DNA of 64,000 nucleotides from Mucilaginibacter achroorhodeus. GTDB taxonomy: Bacteria > Bacteroidota > Bacteroidia > Sphingobacteriales > Sphingobacteriaceae. This document shows positions 53,811-62,818 of the stretch, one piece after another. Location: positions 682,001 to 746,000 of the forward strand of contig NZ_VOEI01000002.1 of NCBI RefSeq assembly GCF_007846095.1. Direction: 5' to 3'. Within the stretch, counting starts at the first letter, position 1. Every line of letters starts with the position of its first letter. Position numbers and translations under genes: made by a program. The notes under the pieces are model-generated. The model saw only the letters and a program-made list of their open reading frames with translations, was not told where the DNA came from and ran no database searches.

Positions 53811-54017
53811 ATTCTTTCAAAAAAATCAATATGCCCTGTTTTTAATTTATCATTACAGCGCATGATATTACTATCAATTTAATTATTGGTAACAGCTAAT
53901 ATCTGTTTAATTATTGACTTTATATGCCATTATTACGCCAAAAATATGCTTTTAAGACAGGGCTGCATTTTTAAGAATATAATAATACCTTAGGGGGTAC
54001 GGTTTAAATATTTTAAC

Positions 54018-54737
54018 GTGAACAATTATTTTATCACCAAGCCACCTTATGCCTCGGCACCGGGTAAGTTAGCGCCTTTAATTAAGTTTATTAATAAAGG
54101 CTTAAGGTATTTAGATACGGGCTACCAGATACAAGAGCTGGACAACCAAGTTGACATGAACACCGTTGAGCAGCGCATCAATTATTACCACCTGTTAACA
54201 AATGTAATAAACACCGGGGTTGAAGGTGATGTTGTGGAGCTGGGCACGTTTACAGGCCAATGTGCTGCGTTATTTGGTAAAGTTATAACAGATAGCGGTT
54301 CAAAGGTGCAATTGCACGTTTACGATAGTTTTGGCGTATCTTTTAAATTTAAAGGTGATATAGAAAACAAGCTGAAAGAAAATTTCACAAGCGCGGGGCT
54401 TCCGTTGCCGTTAATACACAAGGGGAATTTTTTCGACACCTTGCCTATCGAATTACCCGAAAAGCTGTGTTTTGTTCACATTGATTGTGGTTTTGGCGGC
54501 AATGCTGAAGAACATAAAGAAGTAATGCTGCATTGCCTTAACAGCGTTTATCCGCGCATGTCGCCGGGCGCTTTGTGTGTACTGATGGATTACAACGACC
54601 CCGCCGAAAACGGGATCATGCCCAATATTGCACCTGGCGTAAAAATGGCCTGCGATGAGTTTTTAACAAACAAGCCGGAAACCATCACCGCCTTGTACGG
54701 CAATAGCTACCTGCATGCCTACTTCCGCAAAGTTTAA
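54018..54737 (+). CDS. TylF/MycF-like SAM-dependent methyltransferase
   Basis: 239 aa from a GTG at 54018 (no ATG nearby). The SAM-binding motif I is DVVELGTFTGQCAALFGKVI, followed by VYDSFGV, and FVHIDCGFGGNAEEHKEVM gives the metal-binding Asp pair typical of the macrocin-O-methyltransferase family. A late PGALCVLMDYNDPAE adds support. Members O-methylate sugars or other hydroxyl groups in a Mg-dependent way. It is a lone plus-strand gene between minus-strand sugar genes. Its end overlaps the amylase stop by 4 bp. The acceptor is unknown. Confidence 0.82.
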   Translation: MNNYFITKPPYASAPGKLAPLIKFINKGLRYLDTGYQIQELDNQVDMNTVEQRINYYHLLTNVINTGVEGDVVELGTFTGQCAALFGKVITDSGSKVQLHVYDSFGVSFKFKGDIENKLKENFTSAGLPLPLIHKGNFFDTLPIELPEKLCFVHIDCGFGGNAEEHKEVMLHCLNSVYPRMSPGALCVLMDYNDPAENGIMPNIAPGVKMACDEFLTNKPETITALYGNSYLHAYFRKV

Positions 54738-56449
54738 TCGGCTTTTACTGCAAGTAATAGACCGTCCATCGCGTTTATTTCAATTTGCAAACCGTTGCTG
54801 ATATTATCGGTGTTAAACGTTTTTCCTGTTAACAGATCGGTAAATGTTTTGGCACCTTGCAAAGCAAGCTTTGATATAAGATCATCAGATATCTGCACAG
54901 TTAAGCTGCGTTCTTCGCGATTAAAGTTTACGATAACCAGTACTTTTTCATCAGCCGTGTAACGTGCATATATGTAAAGCTTTGTATCAAACCCCGGCTG
55001 CTGCTCATTGGCCATCATCAGCTCGTAAAATTCGCCGTTGCTTAAGGCATCATTCTTAGCGGTCACATTAAGTAGCTTGCCGTAAAACTCGCGCAGTTGT
55101 TTCTGCTGCGGAGATAACAAACCACCGTTAAACGCGCCGTTGTTTGTCCACTTTTGTAGTTCCGGCATACACCAATAATCAAATATGGTGGTGCGGCCGT
55201 CATCGCCGCTGAAGCCTTGCGCACCAACGGCCGGTTCGCCAACTTCCTGCCCGGCGTATATCATAACCGGACCAGTGTTCAATGTAGCGCTTACGATCAT
55301 CCCGGGAACGGCCAGCATAGCATCGCCTGCGAAAAACCCGCTGGCAATGCGCTGTTCATCATGGTTCTCCATAAAGCGCAGCATGTGCTCATCAATGCCG
55401 GCGGTATGGTGGTTCCACACAGCGTTTATTTCCCAGGTACTGGCACCATCATCATTACAGGTAAGCCTGCGGATAGCATCGTATAAGCCAACCTTATCGT
55501 ACAAGTAATCAAAGCCGCCGTTATGAATATAATTACCGTATTGGTTTTTATCGTAAGCTTCGCCGATGAAGATAAGGCCGGGATAAGCCTGTTTCATTTG
55601 CGGAGTTAGCCATGCCCAAAACTCAACGGGTACCATCTCTATCATATCGCAGCGAAAGCCATCAACACCCATATCGGCCCAGTAACTGAGGATATGGCGC
55701 ATTTTGTTCCATAACGGCGGTATCTCCTGCAACTCATTTCTTTGTCCGTCCGGGCGGTAAACGCCGTAGTTAAGTTTGATGGTCTCAAACCAATCGTTGA
55801 TAGATGGCGCTGCGTTGAAAACATCGTTACCGGTTGCTTTGGCAGGGAACTCGTCAAACTTGCCGTCTTTTAGCGGTGAGCTAAACTCATCCCCCCCCGG
55901 ATTGTAACCTTGCGGTACCTGGAAATGCTGGCCAGCGATATAGTAAAAATCGTTATGCTGGCTGTAACCGGATGTATCATCGTCTGCACCAAGATCGCGC
56001 ACTCCATCGGGCTTTACATCAGAGCCGTAGGTACGGGCCACGTGGTTAGGCACAAAATCAATGATTACCTTCATGCCCGCCTTGTGCGTGCGACCGACCA
56101 GTTCTTTAAACTCTGAGATGCGAAACTCAGGGTCAACCGCAAAATCGGTGGCTATATCGTAATAATCTTTTATAGCATAAGGCGAACCGGCACGACCTTT
56201 CACCACATCGGGATCATCAGGAGTGATACCCAAGGCAGAATGATCTGTCATGGTAGCGTGTTCTATTACCCCGGTATACCAAACATGGGTAAAGCCCATG
56301 GCTTTTATCTCAGCCAGGGCCTTTGTGCTAATGTCTTTAAGCTTGCCAACGCCGTTCTCTTCTACCGAGCCATAGAATTTGTTAGTGGTATTTTGGTTAC
56401 CGAACAAGCGCGGTAATAGTTGGTAGATGATGAGTTTGTTGGTTGGCAT
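54734..56449 (-). CDS. GH13 alpha-amylase family enzyme
   Basis: 571 aa. Barrel signatures are GMKVIIDFVPNHVART, nucleophile Asp in GVDGFRCDMIEMV, acid/base Glu in FIGEAYDKN, and the transition-state Asp in ENHDEQRIAS. A beta-sandwich C-terminal part (about 470-571) has KVLVIVNFNREERSL. There is no signal peptide, so it acts in the cytoplasm on maltodextrin or glycogen, alongside the GH31, GH65 and branching enzymes encoded around it. It has no obvious extra binding domains. Whether it hydrolyses or transfers glucan is not readable. Confidence 0.93.
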   Translation of the reverse strand: MPTNKLIIYQLLPRLFGNQNTTNKFYGSVEENGVGKLKDISTKALAEIKAMGFTHVWYTGVIEHATMTDHSALGITPDDPDVVKGRAGSPYAIKDYYDIATDFAVDPEFRISEFKELVGRTHKAGMKVIIDFVPNHVARTYGSDVKPDGVRDLGADDDTSGYSQHNDFYYIAGQHFQVPQGYNPGGDEFSSPLKDGKFDEFPAKATGNDVFNAAPSINDWFETIKLNYGVYRPDGQRNELQEIPPLWNKMRHILSYWADMGVDGFRCDMIEMVPVEFWAWLTPQMKQAYPGLIFIGEAYDKNQYGNYIHNGGFDYLYDKVGLYDAIRRLTCNDDGASTWEINAVWNHHTAGIDEHMLRFMENHDEQRIASGFFAGDAMLAVPGMIVSATLNTGPVMIYAGQEVGEPAVGAQGFSGDDGRTTIFDYWCMPELQKWTNNGAFNGGLLSPQQKQLREFYGKLLNVTAKNDALSNGEFYELMMANEQQPGFDTKLYIYARYTADEKVLVIVNFNREERSLTVQISDDLISKLALQGAKTFTDLLTGKTFNTDNISNGLQIEINAMDGLLLAVKAD

Positions 56450-56462
56450 ACTTAATTCTATT

Positions 56463-56633
56463 TGTCATTCTGAGCGCAGCGAAAAACTAAACGCGTCCTT
56501 TTCCGCACTGTTATTTCGAACGAGCGACCGCGAGGAGAAATCTTCTTCACGCACTTACGCGTGCTTTTCGCTCGCAGAAGATTTCTCGTCGCCCTAAAGC
56601 ACAATCCCGCTCTTCCGCTCGCTCGAAATGACA
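56463..56633. repeat. Composite GTCATT-type repeat upstream of the amylase gene
   Basis: A GTCATTCTGAGCGCAGCG start (as at 51041) is joined to TTATTTCGAACGAGCGACCGCGAGGAGAAATCTTC (as at 722), with the closing arm CGCTCGCTCGAAATGACAG at 56615-56633. GCACTTACGCGTGC and other small hairpins lie inside. Confidence 0.7.
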
Positions 56634-56652
56634 GGATCTTCTTGATATTGTG

Positions 56653-58962
56653 TTATCTTTCTAAATCCAAAGAAGCCTCACTGCTCACGCTGACCTCCGA
56701 TCCATTCACTTTGAGCCTGATGGCTTCTTCTGAATCGGTTTTGATAACAACGCTTTGCTTGCTTATCTCAACGTTTAGTAACGCCCCTCTGAAGCCTACT
56801 TTAAATGAAAGTGCTTTCCATTCCGCGGGCAGCATCGGATCAAAGGACAACATCCCATCTTTAACACGCATACCGCCAAAACCTTCTACAACACTCATCC
56901 AGGTGCCGGCCATTGATGTGATGTGGCAACCGTCTTCTGTGTCGTTGTTATAATCGTCAATATCCAGCCTCGACGTGCGCAGGTAAAATTGGTAAGCTCT
57001 TTCAATATCGCCCAGCTTGGCCGCTATGATAGAGTGCACGCAAGGTGATAGTGAAGACTCATGCACTGTACGCGGCTCATAAAAATCATAATTGCGGCGA
57101 ATGGTATCGATGTCGTATTCATCCTCAAAAAAATACAAGCCCTGTAATACATCAGCCTGTTTAATGAACGGCGAACGCAATATCCTGTCCCAGCTCCATT
57201 TTTGCACTAACGGACGGTCTGAAGCGGAAAGGTCTTTAACCAGGGTCTGCTCTTTATCCAAGTAATTATCCTGCTGTAAAAATATCTTTAGGTTATCATC
57301 GTAAGGATAGTACATCTTCTCGATGATATCGCGGAAATGTGCCGTCTCGGCTTCTTCCTTAAAACCTATCCGGTATTTAAGTTCGCTGTATTTGGCAAGA
57401 TCTGCAGACTTTACTTTACCTATTACATCGAGCGTATAGCGCATACACCAAACGGCTATGGTGTTGGTGTACCAGTTGTTGTTAACGTTGTTCTCATACT
57501 CGTTAGGGCCGGTTACGCCCAGCATCACATATTTTTGGCGCTGTGCCGACCAGTTAACCCGTTGTGCCCAGAAACGCGAGATAGCGATCAATACTTCTAA
57601 GCCATAATCTGCCAGGTATTGCTCATCGCCGGTGTAGCGAACGTAATTGAAAATAGCGAAGGCAATAGCGCCGTTGCGGTGTATCTCCTCAAAGGTTATC
57701 TCCCACTCGTTGTGGCATTCGGTACCATCCATAGTTACCATCGGGTAAAGGGCAGCACCATCTTTAAAGCCTAAAAGCTTGGCATTTTCAATAGCCTTGC
57801 CTAACTGCTTGTAGCGGTAAAGCAGCAAGTTACGCGATACCTTTTGGGGCGCAGTAGCGAGGTAAAACGGAACGCAGTAAGCTTCGGTATCCCAATAAGT
57901 TGAGCCACCGTATTTTTCTCCAGTGAAGCCTTTAGGGCCAATGTTAAGGCGGTCATCCTCGCCGGTGTAAGTTTGGTTCAGTTGGAAGATATTGAAGCGA
58001 ATACCCTGCTGCGCTGCTGCATCGCCCTCTATGATGATATCATTCTGTTTCCATTTTTCGACCCAGGCAGCTGCCTGTTCTGCCAGCATGGCATCAAAAC
58101 CTTTGTGGCATATACGCTCTAAAAACTCCTGCGTAAGGCCCATCATCTCATCAGCCGGATGATTTTGTGATGAAAGGTTAGCGGCATATTTACACAAGGT
58201 AACGCGTTGCCCTTGCTTTATCTCCATCCTTATCTCGGTACCGATGTACTTTTCACGTGTTACCGGTTCGGCTTCAATGTGTTCAGGTTCGCCATCGACC
58301 GATACATGATACTTCATCCCGGTAGCCACTTCAAAACCTGTTTTCTTGGTGCGCATTTGCAACACACCCCCATCGTTCCAGGTGTGTTTAGATACCTCCT
58401 CCCAAAACTTTTCGTCGTAGTTGGCATCTTTGTTAACCACATCGCCATCTATAGATGGGGTAAGTTTGATGTAACCACCAAAATTTACCGGTTTAATAGA
58501 ATAGCTGATGGCGCCGGCCTCGTCATCGGCAAGGCTGTTTATGCGGATGCTCTCTACTTCAACCTCTTTACCGGTAGCTGTCACCGCCCTGAAATTTCGC
58601 TTCAGGTAACCTTCCTTCATGTTCAGCTCGCGCCTAAAGTTTAGCACCTTACATTTAGCAAGATCAAGCTGTTCACCGTTCAAAGAAACATCGATACCTA
58701 TCCAGTTAGCGGCATTAAGCACTTTTGCGAAATACTCGGGATAACCGTTCTTCCACCAGCCCACACGGGTTTTGTCGGGATAATAAACACCTGCAACGTA
58801 ATTCCCCTGCAACGTTTCGCCGCTGTAAGCTTCCTCAAAATTGGCACGGCCACCCATGCGGCCATTCCCTAAACTAAAAACACTTTCTGCAACTTTATTG
58901 AAATGAGGATTAAAGCCCTCTTCTATAATTCTCCACTCATCAACCTTAAAATACTGTTTCAT
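56653..58962 (-). CDS. GH65 family disaccharide phosphorylase (maltose-phosphorylase-like)
   Basis: 769 aa, standard length for GH65. The N-terminal beta-sandwich begins WRIIEEGFNPHFNKVAESVFSLGNGRMG. The helical catalytic domain contains YGGSTYWDTEAYCVPFYL and GTECHNEWEITFEEIHRNGAIAF, with the catalytic acid Glu in this segment. YEPRTVHESSLSPCVHS has the His-Ser-Ser phosphate-binding pattern, and a QADVLQGLYF turn precedes it. The phosphate motif favours phosphorylase over hydrolase activity: maltose or a related glucobiose plus phosphate gives beta-glucose-1-phosphate and glucose. No beta-phosphoglucomutase gene is adjacent, although one is usual. It sits upstream of the amylase on the same strand, across a repeat. 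Confidence 0.93.
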   Translation of the reverse strand: MKQYFKVDEWRIIEEGFNPHFNKVAESVFSLGNGRMGGRANFEEAYSGETLQGNYVAGVYYPDKTRVGWWKNGYPEYFAKVLNAANWIGIDVSLNGEQLDLAKCKVLNFRRELNMKEGYLKRNFRAVTATGKEVEVESIRINSLADDEAGAISYSIKPVNFGGYIKLTPSIDGDVVNKDANYDEKFWEEVSKHTWNDGGVLQMRTKKTGFEVATGMKYHVSVDGEPEHIEAEPVTREKYIGTEIRMEIKQGQRVTLCKYAANLSSQNHPADEMMGLTQEFLERICHKGFDAMLAEQAAAWVEKWKQNDIIIEGDAAAQQGIRFNIFQLNQTYTGEDDRLNIGPKGFTGEKYGGSTYWDTEAYCVPFYLATAPQKVSRNLLLYRYKQLGKAIENAKLLGFKDGAALYPMVTMDGTECHNEWEITFEEIHRNGAIAFAIFNYVRYTGDEQYLADYGLEVLIAISRFWAQRVNWSAQRQKYVMLGVTGPNEYENNVNNNWYTNTIAVWCMRYTLDVIGKVKSADLAKYSELKYRIGFKEEAETAHFRDIIEKMYYPYDDNLKIFLQQDNYLDKEQTLVKDLSASDRPLVQKWSWDRILRSPFIKQADVLQGLYFFEDEYDIDTIRRNYDFYEPRTVHESSLSPCVHSIIAAKLGDIERAYQFYLRTSRLDIDDYNNDTEDGCHITSMAGTWMSVVEGFGGMRVKDGMLSFDPMLPAEWKALSFKVGFRGALLNVEISKQSVVIKTDSEEAIRLKVNGSEVSVSSEASLDLER

Positions 58963-59070
58963 TTGGCGATAACATTTTGGCGCTAAATTAACATAAAACC
59001 CGAAGAGAGGATTAAGTAATATTTTCGGATTAATTAGCGAGTTTGTTTAGATAGTTGACTCATCCCCTGC

Positions 59071-59093
59071 CCCTCTCTGCTTCGCAAAGAGGG
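59071..59093. repeat. CCCTCTCT hairpin
   Basis: CCCTCTCTGC and GCAAAGAGGG close over a short TTC loop, with two internal mismatches. It belongs with the hairpins at 51268 and 10793-10872. Confidence 0.5.
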
Positions 59094-59147
59094 AGTGATC
59101 CTTTCTTTACCCTTTTTGCGCATAGCATCGTGCTGAAGCGCTTCGCT

Positions 59148-59179
59148 TTTGCATGTTACAACTATTAGTTTTACCTTGC
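59148..59179 (+). promoter_or_regulatory. Bacteroidota-type promoter of the amine oxidase gene
   Basis: TTTG, then a 20-base spacer, then TACCTTGC, close to the TTTG / TAnnTTTG consensus. It ends 11 bases before the ATG at 59191, which supports that start over the upstream in-frame one. Confidence 0.45.
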
Positions 59180-59190
59180 AAAACCTATCT

Positions 59191-60507
59191 ATGAAAAATA
59201 CAGTCCTGATTGTTGGCGCCGGTGCTGCCGGGCTAATGGCTGCGCATTTGCTGGCCAAGGCCGGTAAAAAAGTGACCGTTTTAGAAGCCCGTAACCGTAC
59301 AGGTGGCCGTGTTTACACCGTTAACAACGAATCATTTTTTAAGGAGACCGAGCTTGGTGCCGAATTTATACACGGTAACTTACCTGTAACCCTTAACTTA
59401 CTTAGAGAAGCCGGTATAAAACACCGGAGCGCAGATGCTGAAATGTGGCGTTATCGAAACGGTAAGTTCGAGGAAAATGAGATGGTAATTGCCGACTGGG
59501 ACCTGCTCACTAAGCACCTGAACGAGGTTGAGCAGGATATACCGGTTTGGGATTTTATGCAACAGCATTTTAGCGGCGATAAATACGCAGAAATGCGCAG
59601 CTCAGTATGGTCTTTTGTTTCGGGCTACGACACTGCAGACCCGCGCGATGCCAGCACCTTTGCTTTGCGCAATGAGTGGGAGCATGAGGATTATGAAGCG
59701 CAAAGCCGGATAGATGGCGGTTACTGCAGCCTGATAAATTATCTGGCTAAAAGCTGCCGCAGTAATGGCGGGCAAATCTTTCTCAACGCTGTTGTTCGTC
59801 AAATCAACTGGCAACAAAGGCATGTTTCAGCCATGCTCAATGATGGTACTGTTTACGAGGCAGAGCAACTGCTCATAGCCGTTCCGTTAGGTGTACTCAA
59901 AGCCAACGCCGGAGAAACAGGAGCTATTAAATTTGAGCCATCCCTAACTGAACATGAAGTTGCCATAGGGCAGATGGGATTTGGCACAGTTATCAAGCTG
60001 CTATTTGCTTTTGACGATGCTTTTTGGCTGGATGATACCACACGTAGCCTAACAGGAGACAGTGTTGAGCAAATGGGTTATCTGTTCAGCGAGGAGGCGA
60101 TACCTACCTGGTGGACACAGGCGCCCGACCGATCTAAAGTACTTACCGGCTGGATAGGTGGCCCGGGGGCACTGGAAAAAGCCAACATGAGTGATAATGA
60201 GCTGCGAGATGAAGGCTTGCAATCTTTAGCCTTGATATTTAAAAGGGATGTGAACGAACTTAAAGGCAAACTAACTGCCTGCAGGATCATGAACTGGATA
60301 GCCGATCCCTTCACGAGGGGTTCTTACGCTTATGATAAGGTTAATACAGCTGCTGGGCGCGTTACCTTAAGTAAAGCTGTTGAGGATACCATTTTCTTTG
60401 CCGGAGAATATCTGTACGATGGTACTGCCATGGGAACCGTTGAAGCAGCATTAAGCAGCGGACAAGCAGCAGCTAAAAATATCCTAAATAAAGCTACTAA
60501 TGTATAG
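59191..60507 (+). CDS. Flavin-containing monoamine oxidase family protein
   Basis: 438 aa from the ATG at 59191, immediately at the FAD-binding motif. VLIVGAGAAGLMAAHLLAKAGKKVTVLEARNRTGGRVYT carries the Rossmann loop and the GGR motif of amine oxidases. FFKETELGAEFIHG, VPLGVLKANA and the C-terminal FFAGEYLYDGTAMGTVEAALSSG complete the fold. It oxidises an amine or related substrate with O2, using FAD. No signal peptide was seen. It is monocistronic; substrate and physiological role are not evident. Confidence 0.92.
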   Translation: MKNTVLIVGAGAAGLMAAHLLAKAGKKVTVLEARNRTGGRVYTVNNESFFKETELGAEFIHGNLPVTLNLLREAGIKHRSADAEMWRYRNGKFEENEMVIADWDLLTKHLNEVEQDIPVWDFMQQHFSGDKYAEMRSSVWSFVSGYDTADPRDASTFALRNEWEHEDYEAQSRIDGGYCSLINYLAKSCRSNGGQIFLNAVVRQINWQQRHVSAMLNDGTVYEAEQLLIAVPLGVLKANAGETGAIKFEPSLTEHEVAIGQMGFGTVIKLLFAFDDAFWLDDTTRSLTGDSVEQMGYLFSEEAIPTWWTQAPDRSKVLTGWIGGPGALEKANMSDNELRDEGLQSLALIFKRDVNELKGKLTACRIMNWIADPFTRGSYAYDKVNTAAGRVTLSKAVEDTIFFAGEYLYDGTAMGTVEAALSSGQAAAKNILNKATNV

Positions 60508-60667
60508 CCGATCTTAAATTAAATTTTGAGTAATCTGACAAGATCGGGGCAATTAAAAAAGCTAAAATCACCCTTTTTAAGGTTATATTTAACCAAAAAT
60601 TAAAGATAGCTATTGGATAACTTAGTTTATTATTAGTAAATTAGCTTAATAACCTAATCCAAATCTA

Positions 60668-61048
60668 ATGGCTCCATTTATAGAAACCGTCCCTGTAACA
60701 AATCTCCCCAATAGTATGCCCGAGGGCTTTACCGGCATATCCCTTAAAAGTAATGATGATTTTGGTAACCCACCGGAAACCCAGGTAATACGATGGGCCG
60801 ACCATAGTTACTGGATGTTTGAGTTTGCTGATAACCGTGCTACAGCTGTTGTTGCCTACAACTGGAGCGGCAAACTTGTAAAAAAATGGAACATGCGTAA
60901 CATCCGCTATATATGGGATGTAAAGCTGAACCTGGCTGAGCAAACAGTTACCTTTTGGGGCCAGGGCAATGAACAAGAAACCTTACCACTGAAAGAACTT
61001 TGTCTGTCTGTTCACCAGGATGAAGGCTTAATCAAGGGAATTTGTTAA
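60668..61048 (+). CDS. Hypothetical protein, small beta-rich
   Basis: 126 aa. I do not recognise a family. It has no signal peptide or membrane helix. The sequence alternates hydrophobic and polar residues with several aromatic positions (VIRWADHSYWMFEFADN, AYNWSGKLVKKWNMRN), consistent with a compact beta fold. It is preceded by a 160-bp AT-rich gap and ends 4 bp from the convergent pyrB stop. It is probably genuine because the reading frame is clean and codon use matches its neighbours. Confidence 0.6.
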   Translation: MAPFIETVPVTNLPNSMPEGFTGISLKSNDDFGNPPETQVIRWADHSYWMFEFADNRATAVVAYNWSGKLVKKWNMRNIRYIWDVKLNLAEQTVTFWGQGNEQETLPLKELCLSVHQDEGLIKGIC

Positions 61049-61052
61049 TACA

Positions 61053-61979
61053 TTATACCTGCTGACCTGCAAGTAAGTAAAGCACGGCCATACGAATTGC
61101 CACGCCATTCTCTACCTGGTCTAAGATGATAGATTGTTTGCTATCGGCCACGTCGCTGGTTATTTCCACACCACGGTTTATGGGGCCGGGATGCATCACT
61201 GTTATCTCTTTATCGAGACTGTCCAGTATCTGTTTGTTAAGACCAAACATCATGGTGTACTCACGTAGCGATGGGAAATATTTAATGTCCTGGCGCTCTA
61301 ACTGTATACGCAGCATGTTGGCTACATCGCACCAGTTAAGGGCTTTTCTCAGATCATGCTCAACTTTGACACCTAAAGAGCCAATATATTTAGGAATAAG
61401 CGTTGTAGGCCCGCAAACCATTACTTCTGCACCCAATTGCTTTAAGCATAAAATGTTTGACAAGGCCACACGCGAGTGCAGTATATCCCCTACAATCACC
61501 ACCTTTTTGCCTTCAACATCACCGTAGCGCTCGCGGATAGAGAAAGCATCAAGCAATGCTTGCGTAGGATGTTCGTGAGCCCCGTCGCCGGCGTTTACTA
61601 TTTGTGCATTTACGTGTTTAGACAGGAAAATGCCGGCACCTGCGTATGGATGGCGCATTACCACCATATCCACTTTCATCGCCAGGATGTTATTAACGGT
61701 ATCTATCAGAGTCTCGCCTTTGCTTACCGATGATGAAGATGCAGCAAAGTTCACCACATCGGCAGATAGCCTTTTCTCGGCCAGTTCAAATGATAAACGG
61801 GTACGGGTTGAGTTTTCGAAGAAAATATTGGCAATGGTAACATCGCGAAGCGATGGTACTTTTTTGATAGGTCGGTTAAGCACCGTTTTAAAATTATCGG
61901 CCGTTTCAAATATCTTCTCGATATCATTACGGTTCAGATCTTTAATTCCTAAAAGGTGACGTGTGCTTAGTCCTGCCAT
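61053..61979 (-). CDS. pyrB: Aspartate carbamoyltransferase, catalytic subunit
   Basis: 308 aa. The carbamoyl-phosphate loop FENSTRTRLSFELAEKRL, MRHPYAGAG, HPTQALLDAFSI and HPGPINRGVEI are all present, as in PyrB. It condenses carbamoyl phosphate with aspartate in de novo pyrimidine synthesis. No pyrI regulatory subunit is encoded next to it. It lies downstream of pyrR on the same strand, separated by a 141-bp gap containing a palindromic repeat, so the two may share a transcript. Confidence 0.97.
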   Translation of the reverse strand: MAGLSTRHLLGIKDLNRNDIEKIFETADNFKTVLNRPIKKVPSLRDVTIANIFFENSTRTRLSFELAEKRLSADVVNFAASSSSVSKGETLIDTVNNILAMKVDMVVMRHPYAGAGIFLSKHVNAQIVNAGDGAHEHPTQALLDAFSIRERYGDVEGKKVVIVGDILHSRVALSNILCLKQLGAEVMVCGPTTLIPKYIGSLGVKVEHDLRKALNWCDVANMLRIQLERQDIKYFPSLREYTMMFGLNKQILDSLDKEITVMHPGPINRGVEITSDVADSKQSIILDQVENGVAIRMAVLYLLAGQQV

Positions 61980-62002
61980 TTGTTTTTATCAACTTTTAAA
62001 CC

Positions 62003-62112
62003 ATGTCATTGCGAGCGATAGCGTGGCAATCTCCCCGCAGGACCGGCGTATATGTATTGCTATGAGATTGCCGCGTCTCCCGATATTCATCGGGAATCCT
62101 CGCAATGACATA
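62003..62112. repeat. Palindromic GTCATTGCGAGC repeat between pyrR and pyrB
   Basis: ATGTCATTGCGAGCGATAGCG opens it and CCTCGCAATGACAT closes it. GAGATTGCCGCGTCTCCCGAT and a CCCGATATTCATCGGG mini-hairpin lie inside. It is the best-preserved copy of the family in the window and sits in the likely pyrR-pyrB transcript. Confidence 0.8.
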
Positions 62113-62120
62113 TCCTATAT

Positions 62121-62672
62121 TTAATCTTCTTTAACCTCAGATACCAAAACAATCCTGTCTTCGCCATCGGTTTCTTTCCAGCTTACCACAACCTTTTGAG
62201 ATGCTATTGAATCAACCTCTATACCAACGTAATCTGCAGAAACCGGTATATGGCGCGAATATCGTCGATCTACCAGGGCAAGTAACTCAACCTTTTCGGG
62301 CCTGCCAAAAGCCTGTAAGGCATCCATAGCTGCGCGGATAGTGCGGCCTGTCCATAATACATCATCCATCATAATTACCCTTTTACCTTCAATAATAAAA
62401 TCAATGCGTGTTTGGTTGGGCACCAATGGTGCTCCCTGCCTGCGGAAATCATCGCGGTAAAAAGTAATATCCAGGTCGCCCTGTTCAATGGTACTGTGTG
62501 GTAATATCTTGCGTAGTTCTTCAGCTACGCGTTTGGCAAGGTAAATGCCGCGCGGTTGCACGCCAATTAAAACTGAGTTTGAGAAATCGTTATGATTTTC
62601 AATTAACTGACGACATAAACGCTGAATAGTGATCTGAAATTTTTGTCCGTCGAGCAGCGTCAGGTTTTGCAT
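62121..62672 (-). CDS. pyrR: PyrR pyrimidine regulator / uracil phosphoribosyltransferase
   Basis: 183 aa from the ATG at 62672; a TTG 7 codons upstream is less likely. VLIGVQPRGIYLAKRVAEEL, DITFYRDDFRRQG and the PRPP-binding loop VIMMDDVLWTGRTIRAAMDAL match PyrR. LLALVDRRYSRHIPVSADYVG near the end is typical. In Bacillus the protein binds pyr mRNA to control attenuation and has UPRTase activity; RNA control in Bacteroidota is not established. It is upstream of pyrB and downstream of rpsA on the same strand. Confidence 0.95.
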   Translation of the reverse strand: MQNLTLLDGQKFQITIQRLCRQLIENHNDFSNSVLIGVQPRGIYLAKRVAEELRKILPHSTIEQGDLDITFYRDDFRRQGAPLVPNQTRIDFIIEGKRVIMMDDVLWTGRTIRAAMDALQAFGRPEKVELLALVDRRYSRHIPVSADYVGIEVDSIASQKVVVSWKETDGEDRIVLVSEVKED

Positions 62673-62765
62673 CGTTTGGTTGGATTTGGGCAAAGGTAAA
62701 ATTTTTTGGTGATTATAGGAATTATGATTTGGCTTAGAATGCTCTAAAATCTATTTCCAGCGCAA

Positions 62766-62800
62766 TAAAAAAGCCCTCCCGATTACTCGGAAGGGCTTTG
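62766..62800 (-). terminator. Terminator after rpsA
   Basis: Read on the minus strand, AGCCCTTCCGA and TCGGGAGGGCT (one mismatch) form the stem around a short loop, followed by TTTTTTATT. Confidence 0.85.
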
Positions 62801-62818
62801 TGTATAAACTTTAAAAGA

